A stretch of 64,000 bases of DNA from Branchiostoma floridae (lineage: Eukaryota > Chordata > Leptocardii > Amphioxiformes > Branchiostomatidae). The notes beneath the pieces were generated by a model. That model was not told where the DNA came from. It saw only the letters and a list, made by a program, of their open reading frames with translations, and ran no database searches. Below, one piece after another: positions 1 through 12,000 of this stretch (position 1 is the first letter of the stretch; each line of letters begins with the position of its first letter). The translations under genes were made by a program, and so were the position numbers. Location: positions 33,443,506 to 33,507,505 of the forward strand of contig NC_049979.1 in assembly GCF_000003815.2 (NCBI RefSeq), in the 5' to 3' direction.

Positions 1-1992
1 CAAAATGCCATTAGTGTGGTGAGGTCAGCAATTACCAGGAATACACTCATTTGCAGCTACGGACCTTTATAAAACAGCTGTTTGATGTATTGATGAATGA
101 ATAGATGATGAAGGGAATGAAGTGATTGCACAAAGCAGTGTGGCCCAAGGTCTATTGATACGGAGATAAGTAAAAGTCTGATTAGAAAGAAAAATAACTA
201 ATAAAAGGAAAGGGTCCTCTATATACTTAGGTAACCCTCTAAGTGAGCATCGGAGTCAATTGTATGGATCAAAATTGGCCCCTAGCAGATCATGAGATGA
301 TTGCAGAAAAAACCTAATAGCTGCAAAAATGATATCAATCGTTAGGTGGCATCAATGGCACGTGTCATTGTGCATATGTCACAGTAACTGTAAATCTTAC
401 AGGGGTGCTTAATGGCATTAGCAGATATCTATACGAATTTCAATTAATGCAATATGATTACATTTACGCAGAACTGTTATATTACTAAATTTGTCAAGGT
501 CTACTCATATCAATGACCGTACGTATAACGTAATTTGTTATCTGTATCTGTTAAAAATCGTATGTTTCTAAGCAGTGAATTATATAAATTCCGTAAACCT
601 ACAATAGAGTATTAGAGTCCGCTGTATGCATTACTTCCCAGCAGTTCTAGAGATGATTGCAGAAAAAAATTATATCTGCAAAAAAATGATATGACTCGAA
701 AGGGGTTCTCAATGACACGTAAGGATTGACGATTGTCCACATGCCACAATGACTCTGTAAAAATTACAGTTAGAGGGAAAAGGAATGTGTGGAATAAATC
801 AAAGAAGCAAAATTACGTCATCTTTTTACAAACAAAATCAGCCCATATCGAGTACTTATAACTGTGATGAGGTTACATATCTGTGTTGGCCTTGTTCATT
901 ACGAGGTTATGACCCTGATGCCGACGAAGATATTGCAGAGTTCCCCCCTTCCCGTCAGGGCCATGCCTCCTCGTAATTTAGAGCTCGCAGACTGGTCGTT
1001 CGATCGAATCGCGCCTAATGTGAGGGGGGTATTACTGCAGTATAATTAGTGCCAAGGTATTTAGGCGAATGTTCTGAAATTGATACAATCTACTTCTTAG
1101 AAACACGCGAATTTACTGAATTCAAACAACCCACCACCTTTGCGAAGAATCATACGAATAATATTGAATGTATGCAATATACATAAATACCAAACTACTA
1201 TTCATATGTATATATTACGGTTCATCTACCAACATAGACTGAGGATTTTACATCAGCTATATCCATTGATGATCTTATGGATGCTAGGCACAATCAGAAG
1301 TATGGAAGCCCAATATTAATCGCTAACATTAACGGTAATGTTTACAGCAGTCATTGTGACATGTGGACAATCGTCAATTCTTACGTGTCATTGATAACCC
1401 CTATCGAGTCATATCATTTTTTTGCAGCTATTATTTTTCTGCAATAATTTCTTGAACTGCTGGGAAGTAATGCATACAGCGGACTCTAATACTTTATTAT
1501 AGGTTTATGGCATTTTTACAACCCACTGCTGAGAAACATACGAGTTTTAACAGATACAGATAACAAATTACGTTATGCGTCCGGTCATTGCTATGAATAA
1601 ACCTTGAAAAAATCAGTTTTTAGTTTTTACAGTTACAGTGACGTATGGACAATGCCACGTGTCATCGATGCCACCTGACGATTAATATCGTCTTTGCAGC
1701 TATTATAGATTTTTTGCAATCATTTCACGATCTGCTAGGGGACAATTTTGATCCATACAACTGACTCCGATGCTCACTTAGAGGTGCACCTTAGTATATA
1801 GAAGACCCTTTCTTCTTTCTTTCCCTTTTCCGTTCTCTTTCTTTCTTATCATCATTTTATCTACCGATTCACTCCTTTCATTATCTATTCATTCATTCAT
1901 TCATACATCAAACAGCAGTTTTATAAAGGTCCGTAGCTGCAAATGAGTATATTCCTGGTAATTGCTGACCTCACCACACTAAGGACATTTTG
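1..1992. mobile_element. Foldback DNA transposon with very long inverted repeats
   Basis: The left arm (1 to about 775) reappears reverse-complemented at about 1345-1992. Both ends read CAAAATG..TAGTGTGGTGAGG inward, and interior blocks such as GAGTCCGCTGTATGCATTAC also match in inverted order. No transposase is visible, so it is non-autonomous. The core (about 890-1036) holds a rearranged copy of the small element found at 51726-51847. The left boundary may lie outside the window, so no TSD can be checked. Confidence 0.8.
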
Positions 1993-1999
1993 ACAGTGT

Positions 2000-3100
2000 C
2001 GTAAATTCATATTCTATTATCAGCATATAAATGCACATATGACCGAAAGTTGTATAATGGAAGTGGTGTTCCTTCAAATAGATTTTCCTCTTTTTGTGTA
2101 CATCTTTTACAAATCTACCTGCATGCCTAAAATCATGCAAATCTGCCGTTCTTTAATTATCCTTCTGTAAGCTTCTATTCTATCCTAATTCGTTTTTATA
2201 ATTCTTACCTACTATTGATCGCTACCACATTAAGTTCATCACCTTATTCATTGATTGTCATAAATTTAGTCTAGTATGAAGAAGGAGGAATTAGTTTAAG
2301 CTACGTTCGCTTTTCCCTCCTCCTGCACCTACTTTATGTATTGCTTCGTATTGTGTTTTATGTATTTAGTTCTGTAAATAAATGACACAGCACGAAATCT
2401 GGTATTTTAGCAAGCTTAAACTCAACGTAAACGCGACGTTTCTGCAGCCTTTCCGCAACTTAACGACTTCTATCCGTGAATGTAAAGATTTCCCTTCATT
2501 GTCTCTTTACATTGGCACTTATAAGCACGTTTCGGCCCTTTTACGTGCTTTCCGCAACTATTAGACGCTAAAAAGTGTCGTTAATGCCAGTATTTATGTA
2601 TCATTTACGGTCGGACAGCATACGTTTTTAAGACCTTTCCCTGGTCTTTCTTTTTACACCCGATTTCCGTCACGTTTATTTGTCGACCACACCACCTGAA
2701 CGGCACGTGAAGAAATGTAGAAAAGTAAAACAAAACAAATAAAACGAAACAAGTGCAGTACAAGATAAAGTTGCAGGTGCCCTCTTTGAACCACCGAAAA
2801 AACACTTTAAGCAATAACATAGTGCAAAATGTACAATCACCGCTAGAAGTCCTCTTTGACACGTGAATGCCAACCGTTCTGAAAGATAGCGAGTCAGAGA
2901 GTAATACAAAAGACCCAATTAGTTATCAAAGTGAAGCTGGCAAAAAATCAAGTTATCTTATATCTCAGGTATGCTGTTAGTATCATCAGTGAAATGAAAT
3001 TCTTACATTCTATCCTTGCATTTATAGAACCGAATTATTGTTATAGTTCCGAGTAGTTATTGTCTATTCATTCGATACTGGTCTTTTAGCCTCCCAAGTC
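2000..3100. other. Intergenic stretch, nothing recognised
   Basis: Only short unsupported open frames occur here. I see no splice-consistent exon, RNA gene or clear repeat. The right end borders the 3' side of the minus-strand C2 locus. Confidence 0.5.
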
Positions 3101-3111
3101 GTACAACAATT

Positions 3112-3117
3112 TTTATT
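3112..3117 (-). terminator. Poly(A) signal of the minus-strand C2 locus
   Basis: TTTATT on the plus strand is AATAAA on the minus strand, about 30 bases beyond the stop of the last-exon frame at 3147. This position fits the 3' end of that gene. Confidence 0.55.
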
Positions 3118-3146
3118 GAAATATTCCAGTAAACGGATTTGACATG

Positions 3147-5379
3147 TTATTTTACTGAACGTCGATAAATAGACCAAACCCTAGCCATGTACCTTTGTCT
3201 GTTAACTATGGAGAACATGCAGGACGGTAGTGGCGAGTCTGGATCGAAGTGAGTCGGCATGAGCGAGAAGCTTTTCCGCATATAATAGTCTCTCTCAAGA
3301 CGGAGCTCTGCCCACAGCTTGTCGACTGACGACATGGCCACTTCGTACTGAGGACCTTCTGCTTCCTTGTGTTTGGGCGATAGGGTGGTTGTTGTAAGAG
3401 ACGCTCCTCCTTCAGTAGACGTTGTCGTCTGACTATCTATACCAGCGCCACTGTTGTCGGGTGCTTCCATCTCTTCTCCACGGACAATTGAAGGATGACA
3501 CTCTGGGACATCACCTTCTCCGGCAGCAGGACGTTTGTCTGCTGTATCTGGAGCTGTGGCTGGTAGGCCGGATGCCGAGCTTGTTGAAGACACCGATTTG
3601 ACGTCTGCGGCGTCACCGGCAGCGGCTGGTGGTGAGCTGACCGTGCCGCTGTTGTCTGATGTTGCGTCCGGCTTTTTCCTGGGAAACATTGATCTTGTCA
3701 TTCTCCAGCTCTGGTTTCTCCTACAGCTCCGTCTTGACTGTCCCGTCGGAAGTGGCCTGGTCTAAATAGGAGAAACGTATACACATTCTATAAAATGGTT
3801 TCGTCCGATGTCTATTGTTCACTGCTTCATCTTAAGTTAAGGTATACATGCATATTTTTACCACTTTCATCTTAAGATGGAATTGAAGGGAAAGGACTTT
3901 GAAAACTTATCTCCTCTTACCTTGACCTTTTGGTAGCTCATCCTCGTTGACGTCTCTGTCTTCGTTGACAGCAAACTCATCCGCTGCGTCTGAAGTTGAC
4001 GTGTATTTTGTATTATTCAATTTTTCAAGGTAAGATGTAGACTGGTTTATTTCATGGGGACTTTTCAAGCAAATACGATAGTTTCCTCCAAGTATGTCTT
4101 CACTTTTTGCTTTGAAAATGTTCATAGAGTGGTCATTTCCATGTATGTATCCTTACCGTGTGGTAGAATTAAAAGGTAATTGATTTCTACCCTATCAAGA
4201 AAAGTATCTTTAACTGCCACGAAAAAACGCGGAATTAACAGACGAAGGCTAGTCAGAAGTTGCAAGTCGAAAGGGATTCTAGATAACAACCCTTTACAGA
4301 GGGAAAATCTGACGCCTCTTACACTGACCATTTGGTAACTCACTCTTCCTCTCCGGATCCGGGCCGTCAGCAGCACCGGACACTTGAAGGGGCGTCACGT
4401 CCGTGTAACGTGTAAATTTTCGTATAGGTCATTTTCGTATTAACCATGCCCTGTAGTAGCTAGCTGATTCATACCATATCAAGGCATTTATATGACCATG
4501 AAAGCTTAACCTAAAAACTCACCCTGCATAGGAACAGAAACAGACGCCTCTTACCCTGATTCTGTGTAGGCTGACTGTTCACCTCCGTGCCGTCGAGAGT
4601 AACGGACACTTGTAAGAACACTTCCTCATTCCTCCGCCCGCCTTTGCTGGGCCGGTCCATGATGTACCACCACTTCTGTGGTAAACCGTCCGCTGACTCT
4701 AGTGCGGCTGCAACATCGATGGAGAGCTCACCAACTGTGGTGTCTTTGCAGCGCTTCGCCTTACGAAGTTTCAGAACCAGTCGGTCTGTTGGCGACCATG
4801 GTACAAACTCCGTAGAATGCTCCCAGATCAGTGCATCTGATTTTTTCTTAGCGGTTTGTAAACAAAAAGCCTGTTACCTCCCTTGTGAAATGATAAGTCC
4901 CTCTGGAGTCGTTCGCTACTTCACTTTTGTATTGCAACATGTCCTTTTAATGCTTGTAGGATGTAATTTTGAATTGTAATGTGTACATGTGGTTGATGTG
5001 TTAAAAGAACAATTCTTTATCTTAATAATTTTAGACGTGTATATGATGTGATAAGTAAAGTTAGATGTTGTGAATAGTAACAAATTTTTAACGATGTAAG
5101 ATATGTAAAAAAAAACATTTGTATACCAGTTCAATTCAGTGCACGAGTTTTGTGCACTGCGATGCTGTGTATTTTGTACAAAGAAAGAAAGAATAATAAA
5201 CCACATCATTCATATCTTTACCTTGCCATGGCGCATTGTCACTAGATACTTGCCCTGACTCTAGCGACCAACTTTCCCCTCGTGGACAGTTACGCTGAGT
5301 TTTGTCTCGCCGCTTTGTCTTTTACCGCCAGGACTGAACACTGAAAGCACGTCACGTGTACCACTTAAAGGAACGCTGA
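3147..5379 (-). pseudogene. C2-domain protein paralogue, apparently broken
   Basis: Five minus-strand exons can be spliced: 5379 (cut by the gap)..5222, 4846..4555, 4382..4323, 3989..3921 and 3761..3147. Exons 1-2 encode a C2-like fold closely resembling the plus-strand gene at 19770: TKLSVTVHEGK against KKLRVTVHAAT, and VLKLRKAKRCKDTTVG against VLKLRKAKKCTERTVG. Exons 3 and 4 are short and similar to each other (..SELPNGQ and ..DELPKGQ), as if duplicated. Three lesions are visible: an in-frame TAG in exon 1 (5261-5263), a TAG in exon 5 (3721-3723), and a one-base shift near an A run (plus-strand T run at 3673-3677), after which a 160-plus-residue Ser/Thr/Ala-rich frame ends in KLWAELRLERDYYMRKSF. 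The lesions could be decay, sequencing errors or a polymorphism. The start lies in or beyond the gap. Confidence 0.65.
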
Positions 5380-5479
5380 NNNNNNNNNNNNNNNNNNNNN
5401 NNNNNNNNNNNNNNNNNNNNNNNNNNNNNNNNNNNNNNNNNNNNNNNNNNNNNNNNNNNNNNNNNNNNNNNNNNNNNNN
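5380..5479. other. Assembly gap (100 N)
   Basis: Exactly 100 N, the usual placeholder for a gap of unknown size. It interrupts exon 1 of the minus-strand C2 locus, so the N-terminus of that gene is missing. Confidence 0.99.
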
Positions 5480-5762
5480 AAAAGGGTTGCTCCGCCTGCA
5501 GTTCCAATGCCGTCCGCTGGTGGCGCGTCTGAAAGGTCGTCGTCTTAAAGGTTAATCATGTTGTGCCCATGGTGCAGTTGTCTACTTCCCACCAGGCTTA
5601 ACTGAGTGAGACGTACGCATGCCAGTAACGAATATAAATCCGTTCTACATGTTCAGTGATATCTTTAGTCACTCAGTTACGCACGTGATGATGTCCTGGG
5701 TCACTCATTGGACGCTATAAATATATATTGTGAGTCACTCATTAGGCGCATTATCTAGTCAG

Positions 5763-5876
5763 TCCATCCATCCATCCATCCATCCATCCATCCATCCATC
5801 CATCCACCCATCCATCCATCCATCCATCCATCCATCCATCCATCCATCCATCCATCCATCCATCCATCCATCCATC
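5763..5876. repeat. (TCCA)n microsatellite
   Basis: About 28 nearly perfect tandem copies of a four-base unit, with one CACC variant near 5804. Downstream are AT-rich TATATC tracts and a short (TG)n run near 5996-6014. Confidence 0.97.
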
Positions 5877-6089
5877 TTTATTGGCCTATGTCTATATACT
5901 TAGATATGTATCTATATCCATATCTATATATATATATCTGTCTATATATTTACATCTGTTATCTACCCATGTCTGTTTCTACATTCATAGATATGTGTGT
6001 GTGTGTGTGTGTGTATCTGCAAGGGGTGAGTCACTCATGAGTGAGTCATTTTAATTGCATTTGCACATATGTGTGACTGCAATCATTTC

Positions 6090-6890
6090 TTAAGAGTTGT
6101 GAAGCACGTGACGTACATGGTTAACATACCCAATCGGCCATAGTGTTGTGAAGCACGTGACCTACTTTAGAACCATATCCAATCGATGATAGAGTTATGG
6201 AGCACGTGGCCAACTTGACAAACATACGCCAAGGTCACTGTCAGTTTCAGCTATGGATAAATTTATTATTAATTGTGAATAAGTCTTAATTATGCATAAA
6301 TTGATAATTGATTGTAACTTGATTAATCAAACTATGCATGAATTGATTCCACATACAATGGAGCATGTGACCTAATTCACAAACATGCGTCACTGACAGT
6401 TTTAGTTATGAATGAATTGATTCTAAAATTATGCAAAGATTAATTATTCGTTATGTATAAATTGATTGTTCGCTATGCATAAATTAATTCTAAATTATGC
6501 ACAAATTAATTCTAAATTATGCACAAATTGGTTCAAAATTTTGCATCAATCAATTCTAAATTATGAATAAATCCATTCTTAATTATGCATAAATTAATTC
6601 TAAATTATGAATACATTAATTCTTAGCCATACATAAATTAATTCTAAATCATGAATAAATTGATTCTTAGTTATGCATACATTTGCATATCATAAATTCG
6701 TTTGTATATCATGAATACATTTGCATATCATGAATACATTTGAATATCATGAATACGTATGCATATCATGAATACATTTGCATATCAGGAATACATTTGC
6801 ATATCAGGAATGTATTTGCATATCATGAATACTTTTGCATATCATGAATACATTTGCATATCATGAATATATTTGCATCTCATTTGCATG
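6090..6890. repeat. Minisatellite cluster in three phases
   Basis: 6090-6240 holds three diverged units of about 55-60 bases, each with GAAGCACGTGAC or GAGCACGTGGC. 6240-6680 holds degenerate units built on AATTATGCATAAATT. 6680-6890 holds about ten units of roughly 19 bases around CATATCATGAATACATTTG. No coding frame runs through it. Confidence 0.85.
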
Positions 6891-7012
6891 AATTCGTCTG
6901 GGTCACCCTAATTACTACTGACCTGGCCCATGGACTAATTGGCCTTCGAATGACTGTCCTGGACCTGGTGAAAAATGAATATGCTAAAAATTAGGACATA
7001 TTTAGCCTGGTT

Positions 7013-7205
7013 ACCATACCATTGAGGCGCTCGCCGTTATGCTCTACGGCCCTGTGGGGATAGCCTGCCCGAGAAAATAATAAGCGCAGGTCGGGGGACT
7101 TCTTTCTTACGAGGTTGGGTTAGATTTCGTCGCTGGTGGCTTAAACTCAAATGGCCGACTACAAGCTTTAGCGGCGAAATAATAAAATAATAATAATAAT
7201 AAAAT
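7013..7205 (+). repeat. Putative interspersed repeat with an (AAT)n tail
   Basis: A moderately GC-rich segment of about 170 bases ends in AATAATAAAATAATAATAAT, which looks like the A/T-rich 3' tail of a short retroposon. I see no second copy in the window, so the family is unproven. Confidence 0.35.
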
Positions 7206-7647
7206 AAGCAAGCGTTTCGTGTTTATGTATAAATATGGGGCTGTTTTCTGATTTCCAATGGTCATCATTTACGCGATTGGTGGCATTTTGTACCAAATTT
7301 AGGTACTATAAAGGGCAAACGTCAGCTTTTTCAAAAGCACTTATTTCACATAAGGGCGCCTTGTCGATTCGATTATATTTGGAGAACATCTCATCTCACA
7401 GGGCGCTAATTTTCGCCCGTTCTAAATATTACCATATTGTCAATCGCACAAATCAACAGTTAAAAGGTTCAATACATGATGAAAATTTAAAAACAAAATC
7501 GAAAAATGGATACTTATGGCGAAGAATGGCATTGTTGATTGAAAGTGTTTTCAAACAAAAACATTTCCCACCTTCTCCTAATATTTACTTTTTGGGAGAA
7601 ACTCATTTATATAATTGAATCAACAGATGTCTTGGAGGGATTTCCTT

Positions 7648-10600
7648 TCAATCAAGTGTACAGAAAACCTGAGGCCCGGAATCCGTCTCAATCGTCCTGC
7701 ATTCTCTTGTTTTCTTGATGTTCTTTCCGTAGTTAACACAGCCGCGGCAGTCACAGTGGTAAAGCGAGTACCCGCACCAGTTTGCATCGGAGCAGCATCG
7801 ACGTTTACCGTCAGGATCACATTCAGCAGGGTTACCATCATCTGCAGGGTAACCCTGGCCGCATCGCAAGTCGTCTCTCCACTTCTTCTTAGGAGCTATT
7901 GGACGAAAGAATTTTTCAGTCATCAATTCCAAAACTATAGTTCCAAGACCTCATACCTTTGCTAAAATATATAGACCTTTTCGACTGATGAATCATTGAA
8001 GGTTTCTGTCATTATACAAGTAGGATCCTCATTGGCAGAAATAATGAGTTGATCATTTCATAATTTTATTCTAATGTTGTTTAAAGTATAAAGTTTCATT
8101 CTATCCAAGAAAGTAAGTGTAGCATTTCCTTGTAAGCTATATGTAAGAGGCTGGTATGCATTATGTAGTGTAACCCTAACCCTATCGGAGGGCTTTTGAG
8201 GCCAGCAGTAACTTTCATGTCGCATAACACCCGAACGGCTTGCGCCAGAGCCACCAAAATCTGGTTATATCACAAACATGTAACAGCAAGTGCAGATAGA
8301 ATAAAGTCTATGGTTTGCGCAGTATTTGAAAACGTACCTCAAGTTCAGACCGGGCTCTTTTGGTCAATCTGGAACCGAACCTTCTAACTCCTATATCTCC
8401 AAAACGCATGATTATTGACCCACATATTGATAGACTAATAATGTCTGCTACGACTTCTGTTGTCAATAGCAATGACGTCAAAATGTCACCATATAAAGAC
8501 GTCATACATATTAAAGATACCACCATCTTGGATTTGCCAACTTGAATTTTCAAAATATTTCTTTAAGCAATCACAAAAGACATCGTAAGTAGAGTAAAAA
8601 TGTTCATTTGAACGTTTCTTGGTGAAAAAAACGACAACAACAGGTAGTTACGAATTTCAAGGGGCAATAAGCTAATTGATATGGTACAATGTTCCGCCAT
8701 CTTGGATTTTGACCGATGATGTCATCAAATTAGCATAATTGATGCATTTTGATGTGTAAATAAAACCTAATTTGAATTAGATTCTATTAATGTAATAAAA
8801 TAGCAGTAATGTAGTAAGAAAATCTGAAAAATATATTGTTAGAACCGAAATTAACGACTATCATCAGAAATGCCTGTTAACAACCGGTTACCATGGAACA
8901 CAAAAAAAACTTTGTGAAATTGTTGCCAACTTAATGTTAGGAAAGTCACTAAATTTGGCGACATGAAAGTTGGTGCAGGCCTCAAAAGACCCCCCCCCCT
9001 CCTCTAAATAGGGTTAAACATCAATAAGTAAACTGCGATCATAATCACTCGATTTTATCACATGCCATTGTTTCCTTGCGCGACCTTCTATAAGCGCTAC
9101 AAATTTCAGGTCATCACATGAGACTTTTCACAGTTTACTTTCCTAATATAGCAGCTGATAATATATATAAAGCCGAAATAACTGACCAGGGATGTAGGTA
9201 GTGCCCGTAACAGCGGTATCAATGGTGTAGGTAATGTCCACATCAAGCTGACCATGGGTAAAGGTACTGTCCGCAGCATTCTGGCCATGGGTGTAGGTAG
9301 CGTCCAAATCACGATGACCATGAGTGTAGGTAGTGTTCAAAGCAGGCTGACTAGCGTTGGTGGTATCCCTTGTCTGTAGATAGGAGAGATTCTAGTTTGT
9401 ATAGCTCATACAATTAACAGAACTGGTGACGAATGTAAATGCGGACGGTCCTTTCCATATTGTGTAACATGATATGCAATCAACAATGCCCTCCTAAACA
9501 TGTTTACAAGACACAGACTCACAGAGACATGCACGTAGACTACATTCCGGAACGGAATTAATACGTATACCGTTTTCTTACCTTTTGAACGTCCCGAACA
9601 TTGTTGTTGAAATAAGTCCATGTTCCCAAAACAACCGATGTCGTCAACAAGACAGTTACTATCACGACAACGCCAATCCTTCTATAAGTGCACTCTGAAA
9701 ATACATGTAAACGTCAAGGTGTTGGTGTTTATGACCCTTGTATCCAGGATACGTATGTACTTGCATTACAGATGTTCATGAGAAGAGAGAATACAAAAGC
9801 TATTTTTCATGTAGTGCGACCCCTGCTTCTGTACTTTTGTTTATGGGTACGATATTAGAACAAACAGTTATTATCATAACTCTTCGAAAATAACTCATTG
9901 AAATTCATGAAACAAACTTAAGTCAAACCTTTTTACACTTTTTTCAAAAACAAATTTAAAAAAAATACCAAACGAAATAAGTTTAGTTTAAAAATGATGG
10001 CCATCAACTAGTTTTTGAATGCAAGACCATAAATATGTCTTGAATATCCATAAGACATACAATGTAACATAAAACAAAGCCGAAAACATAACATACAGCT
10101 ATAAGGAACAATTAGAATCATCGAAAATACAATTTTTTTCTGGAATCTATCATGTTTACTCTTTTATTTAGATTTCTGAGACTTAACCATAAGAAGAAGA
10201 AAAAAACTTACGGCAACGTGCTTGTTGCAGCATGTTTGGCACATAAATCGGATTCCTGTTCAGGCCGTCTCGCGAGTAGCTCGGATCTGAACTCGGGATA
10301 TGTCTGTTTTGAGGTAAGCCAGTGTTATCATTTCCAGGAACCACCTCGTCAGCATCTTTTTCAGTGGAGGTGTATTCTGACCTGTACAATGGTGTGGACA
10401 CGTATGCGACAGCAGATGGCATATAGTCATTGTCTTCAGTGACATCGATTGGCTCTTGAATCTCATCTTTAATGTCGCTTTGGCGGATTACGTTTATGCC
10501 ATAATCATGGTTGTTTGTTGTTGTAGTTGCATTTTTTGCTGCATATGGTTCGTTGCAACTACGCATGTTTGTTGTGTATCCAGAATTAGGTTGATCCAAC

Positions 10601-11163
10601 GCTTTTGAGCGACATACCGGGTCCCTAAAAGTGTTTTGATCATTCTTTTGACTGTACACCGGATTTGGGCTCTGGATCTTTTGTGGAGAGATTGGATGGG
10701 TGTCTGATTTCGAAGCCTCCATGTCATTCTGGCGTATGTTTTGCTCTGTTATTGGTATTAACTTATCATCGGTGATCTCGATTGCCTGTGCGGTATCATC
10801 TGCATCTTCAGTTATATCAGGTATATGATTGCCATCATCATGTTCATTACACCTCATATGTATGGAAGGGTGTCCGTCCTCCTCATAGTTCCTGTGCTTA
10901 GTCTGATTCTCATATGTATTTTGGAAATATCGAGTTTCAGGTACGGTCGGGCTATCTTCGACAGGAACCGATCTGTCAGCATCATTTTCAGATGGGCTGC
11001 ATGATGTTTCGTACATCGGATTTGGCAGCAAGTTGGAAAACGTATGTGGATCTAAATCTTTATGTATTCCGGGATCTGAAGCTACTTGCGTCAAACCAAC
11101 TTCTGAAATATCGTTTGTGTCGACCCTTGGTACATTGTCGGGGGTGATGATGTCTTCAGCCAT
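7648..11163 (-). CDS. Type II single-pass membrane protein with NPxY motifs and a hevein-like Cys-rich C-terminus
   Basis: Four exons: 11163..10212, 9694..9582, 9373..9187 and 7895..7648. All introns are GT..AG with matching phases (1, 0, 1), giving 1500 nt and 499 aa. Exon 1 (about 317 aa) is hydrophilic and acidic, with three NPxY motifs (NPMY, NPVY, NPIY) of the type bound by PTB domains or clathrin adaptors. Exon 2 follows Arg-Arg with a hydrophobic segment, IGVVVIVTVLLTTSVVLG, the likely membrane anchor; with no signal peptide this implies the N-terminus is inside. Exon 3 encodes a stalk of about five imperfect repeats around TYTHGQ. Exon 4 carries WRDDLRCG, CDPDGKRRCCS, WCG and a dense CxCxxC end, resembling hevein-type chitin-binding spacing around CCS..WCG. 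Chitin or glycan binding is an inference; a receptor-like role fits the layout. No signalling enzyme domain is present. Confidence 0.78.
8160..9015. mobile_element. MITE-like element in intron 3 of the type II membrane gene
   Basis: The ends are inverted: AGGGCTTTTGAGGCC..CTTTCATGTCGC near 8185-8225 and GCGACATGAAAGTT..CAGGCCTCAAAAG near 8960-8990. A partial reverse-complement copy lies at about 11580-11890. No coding capacity is evident. Confidence 0.65.
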
Positions 11164-11338
11164 GCTTATTTGTCACCCTGTATGTGTATGACATTTCACA
11201 ATTCCTAGTTAGGACATGTAGTCACCATTATGGTCCCTAAACTTTTACTTTTGACACAGAGCATAACTCTATAGTACATGCAGAATAAGAACTGTTAAAC
11301 GTAGATATTAAGAACTTAAGCTTAGCTCAAAATTAATA

Positions 11339-11545
11339 ATACTGTAAATGTATATAAGTTCGGGGGGATTTAATTTCGCGGTAGCGGGAAAATGGACTTT
11401 TCGCGGTGGTTTCGCGGTAGCACCATGCACTGTAGTCTCTTACTGTTATGGAAAATGTTCGCGGTGGTTTTAAATTCGCGGTGAAGCGGCCGCCGCGAAA
11501 ACCGCGAACATTAATCCACCGCGAACATTTCTGCATTTACAGTAT
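11339..11545. mobile_element. Short MITE with Cs/Gs-rich core
   Basis: Inverted ends TACTGTAAATG.. and ..CATTTACAGTA enclose a core rich in TTCGCGGT and its complement. It lies about 180 bases upstream of the type II membrane gene start, so it is in or near that promoter. Confidence 0.75.
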
Positions 11546-11579
11546 ATAATGGACAACCAGATACTTTAAGCAAGATTTT

Positions 11580-11890
11580 TTCAGTCTATTTACGATGTCT
11601 TTTGCGATTTTTTCCAGAAAGAAGTGTACTTTGGAAAATTCATGTTGGCATGGCGGACTCAACTGGTACATAAAAAAACGTCATTTTGATATCATTGATA
11701 TTAAAAAAAAACGTCATTTTGATATCATTGATATTGCTATCGACAACAGAAGACGTAGCAGACATTATTATTCTATCTGCACTTGCTGTTACATCTTTGT
11801 GATATAACCGAATTTTGATGGCTCTGGCGCAAGCCGTTCGGGCGTTATGCGATATGAAAGTTGCCTCAGGCCTCAAAAGCTCCCGATAGG
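11580..11890 (-). mobile_element. Truncated second copy of the 8160 MITE
   Basis: Reverse-complement match to about 8160-8600, sharing GCCAGAGCC, GCACTTGCTGTTACAT and GGCCTCAAAAG. It contains a 31-base direct duplication (CGTCATTTTGATATCATTG, twice, around 11683-11740). Confidence 0.7.
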
Positions 11891-12000
11891 GTATTGGGGT
11901 AAGGGTTATGTACTCACAGCAAGGCGTACGTGTCTGTGGGAGCGACTCGTATAAAAACTCTTCTTCGTCTTAAGAATTAGTCTCAGCTGCAAAGACATAC

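Noticed and set aside
2382-2564. 60-codon frame
   Set aside because: Short, unsupported and without neighbours that would splice to it.
6680-6890. CRISPR-like array
   Set aside because: Units are direct 19-base tandem copies with no unique spacers, in an intron-containing eukaryotic sequence.
7235-7618. 127-codon plus-strand frame
   Set aside because: I recognise no domain or splice signals, and it lies opposite the 3' flank of the type II membrane gene. It may be chance or a decayed element.
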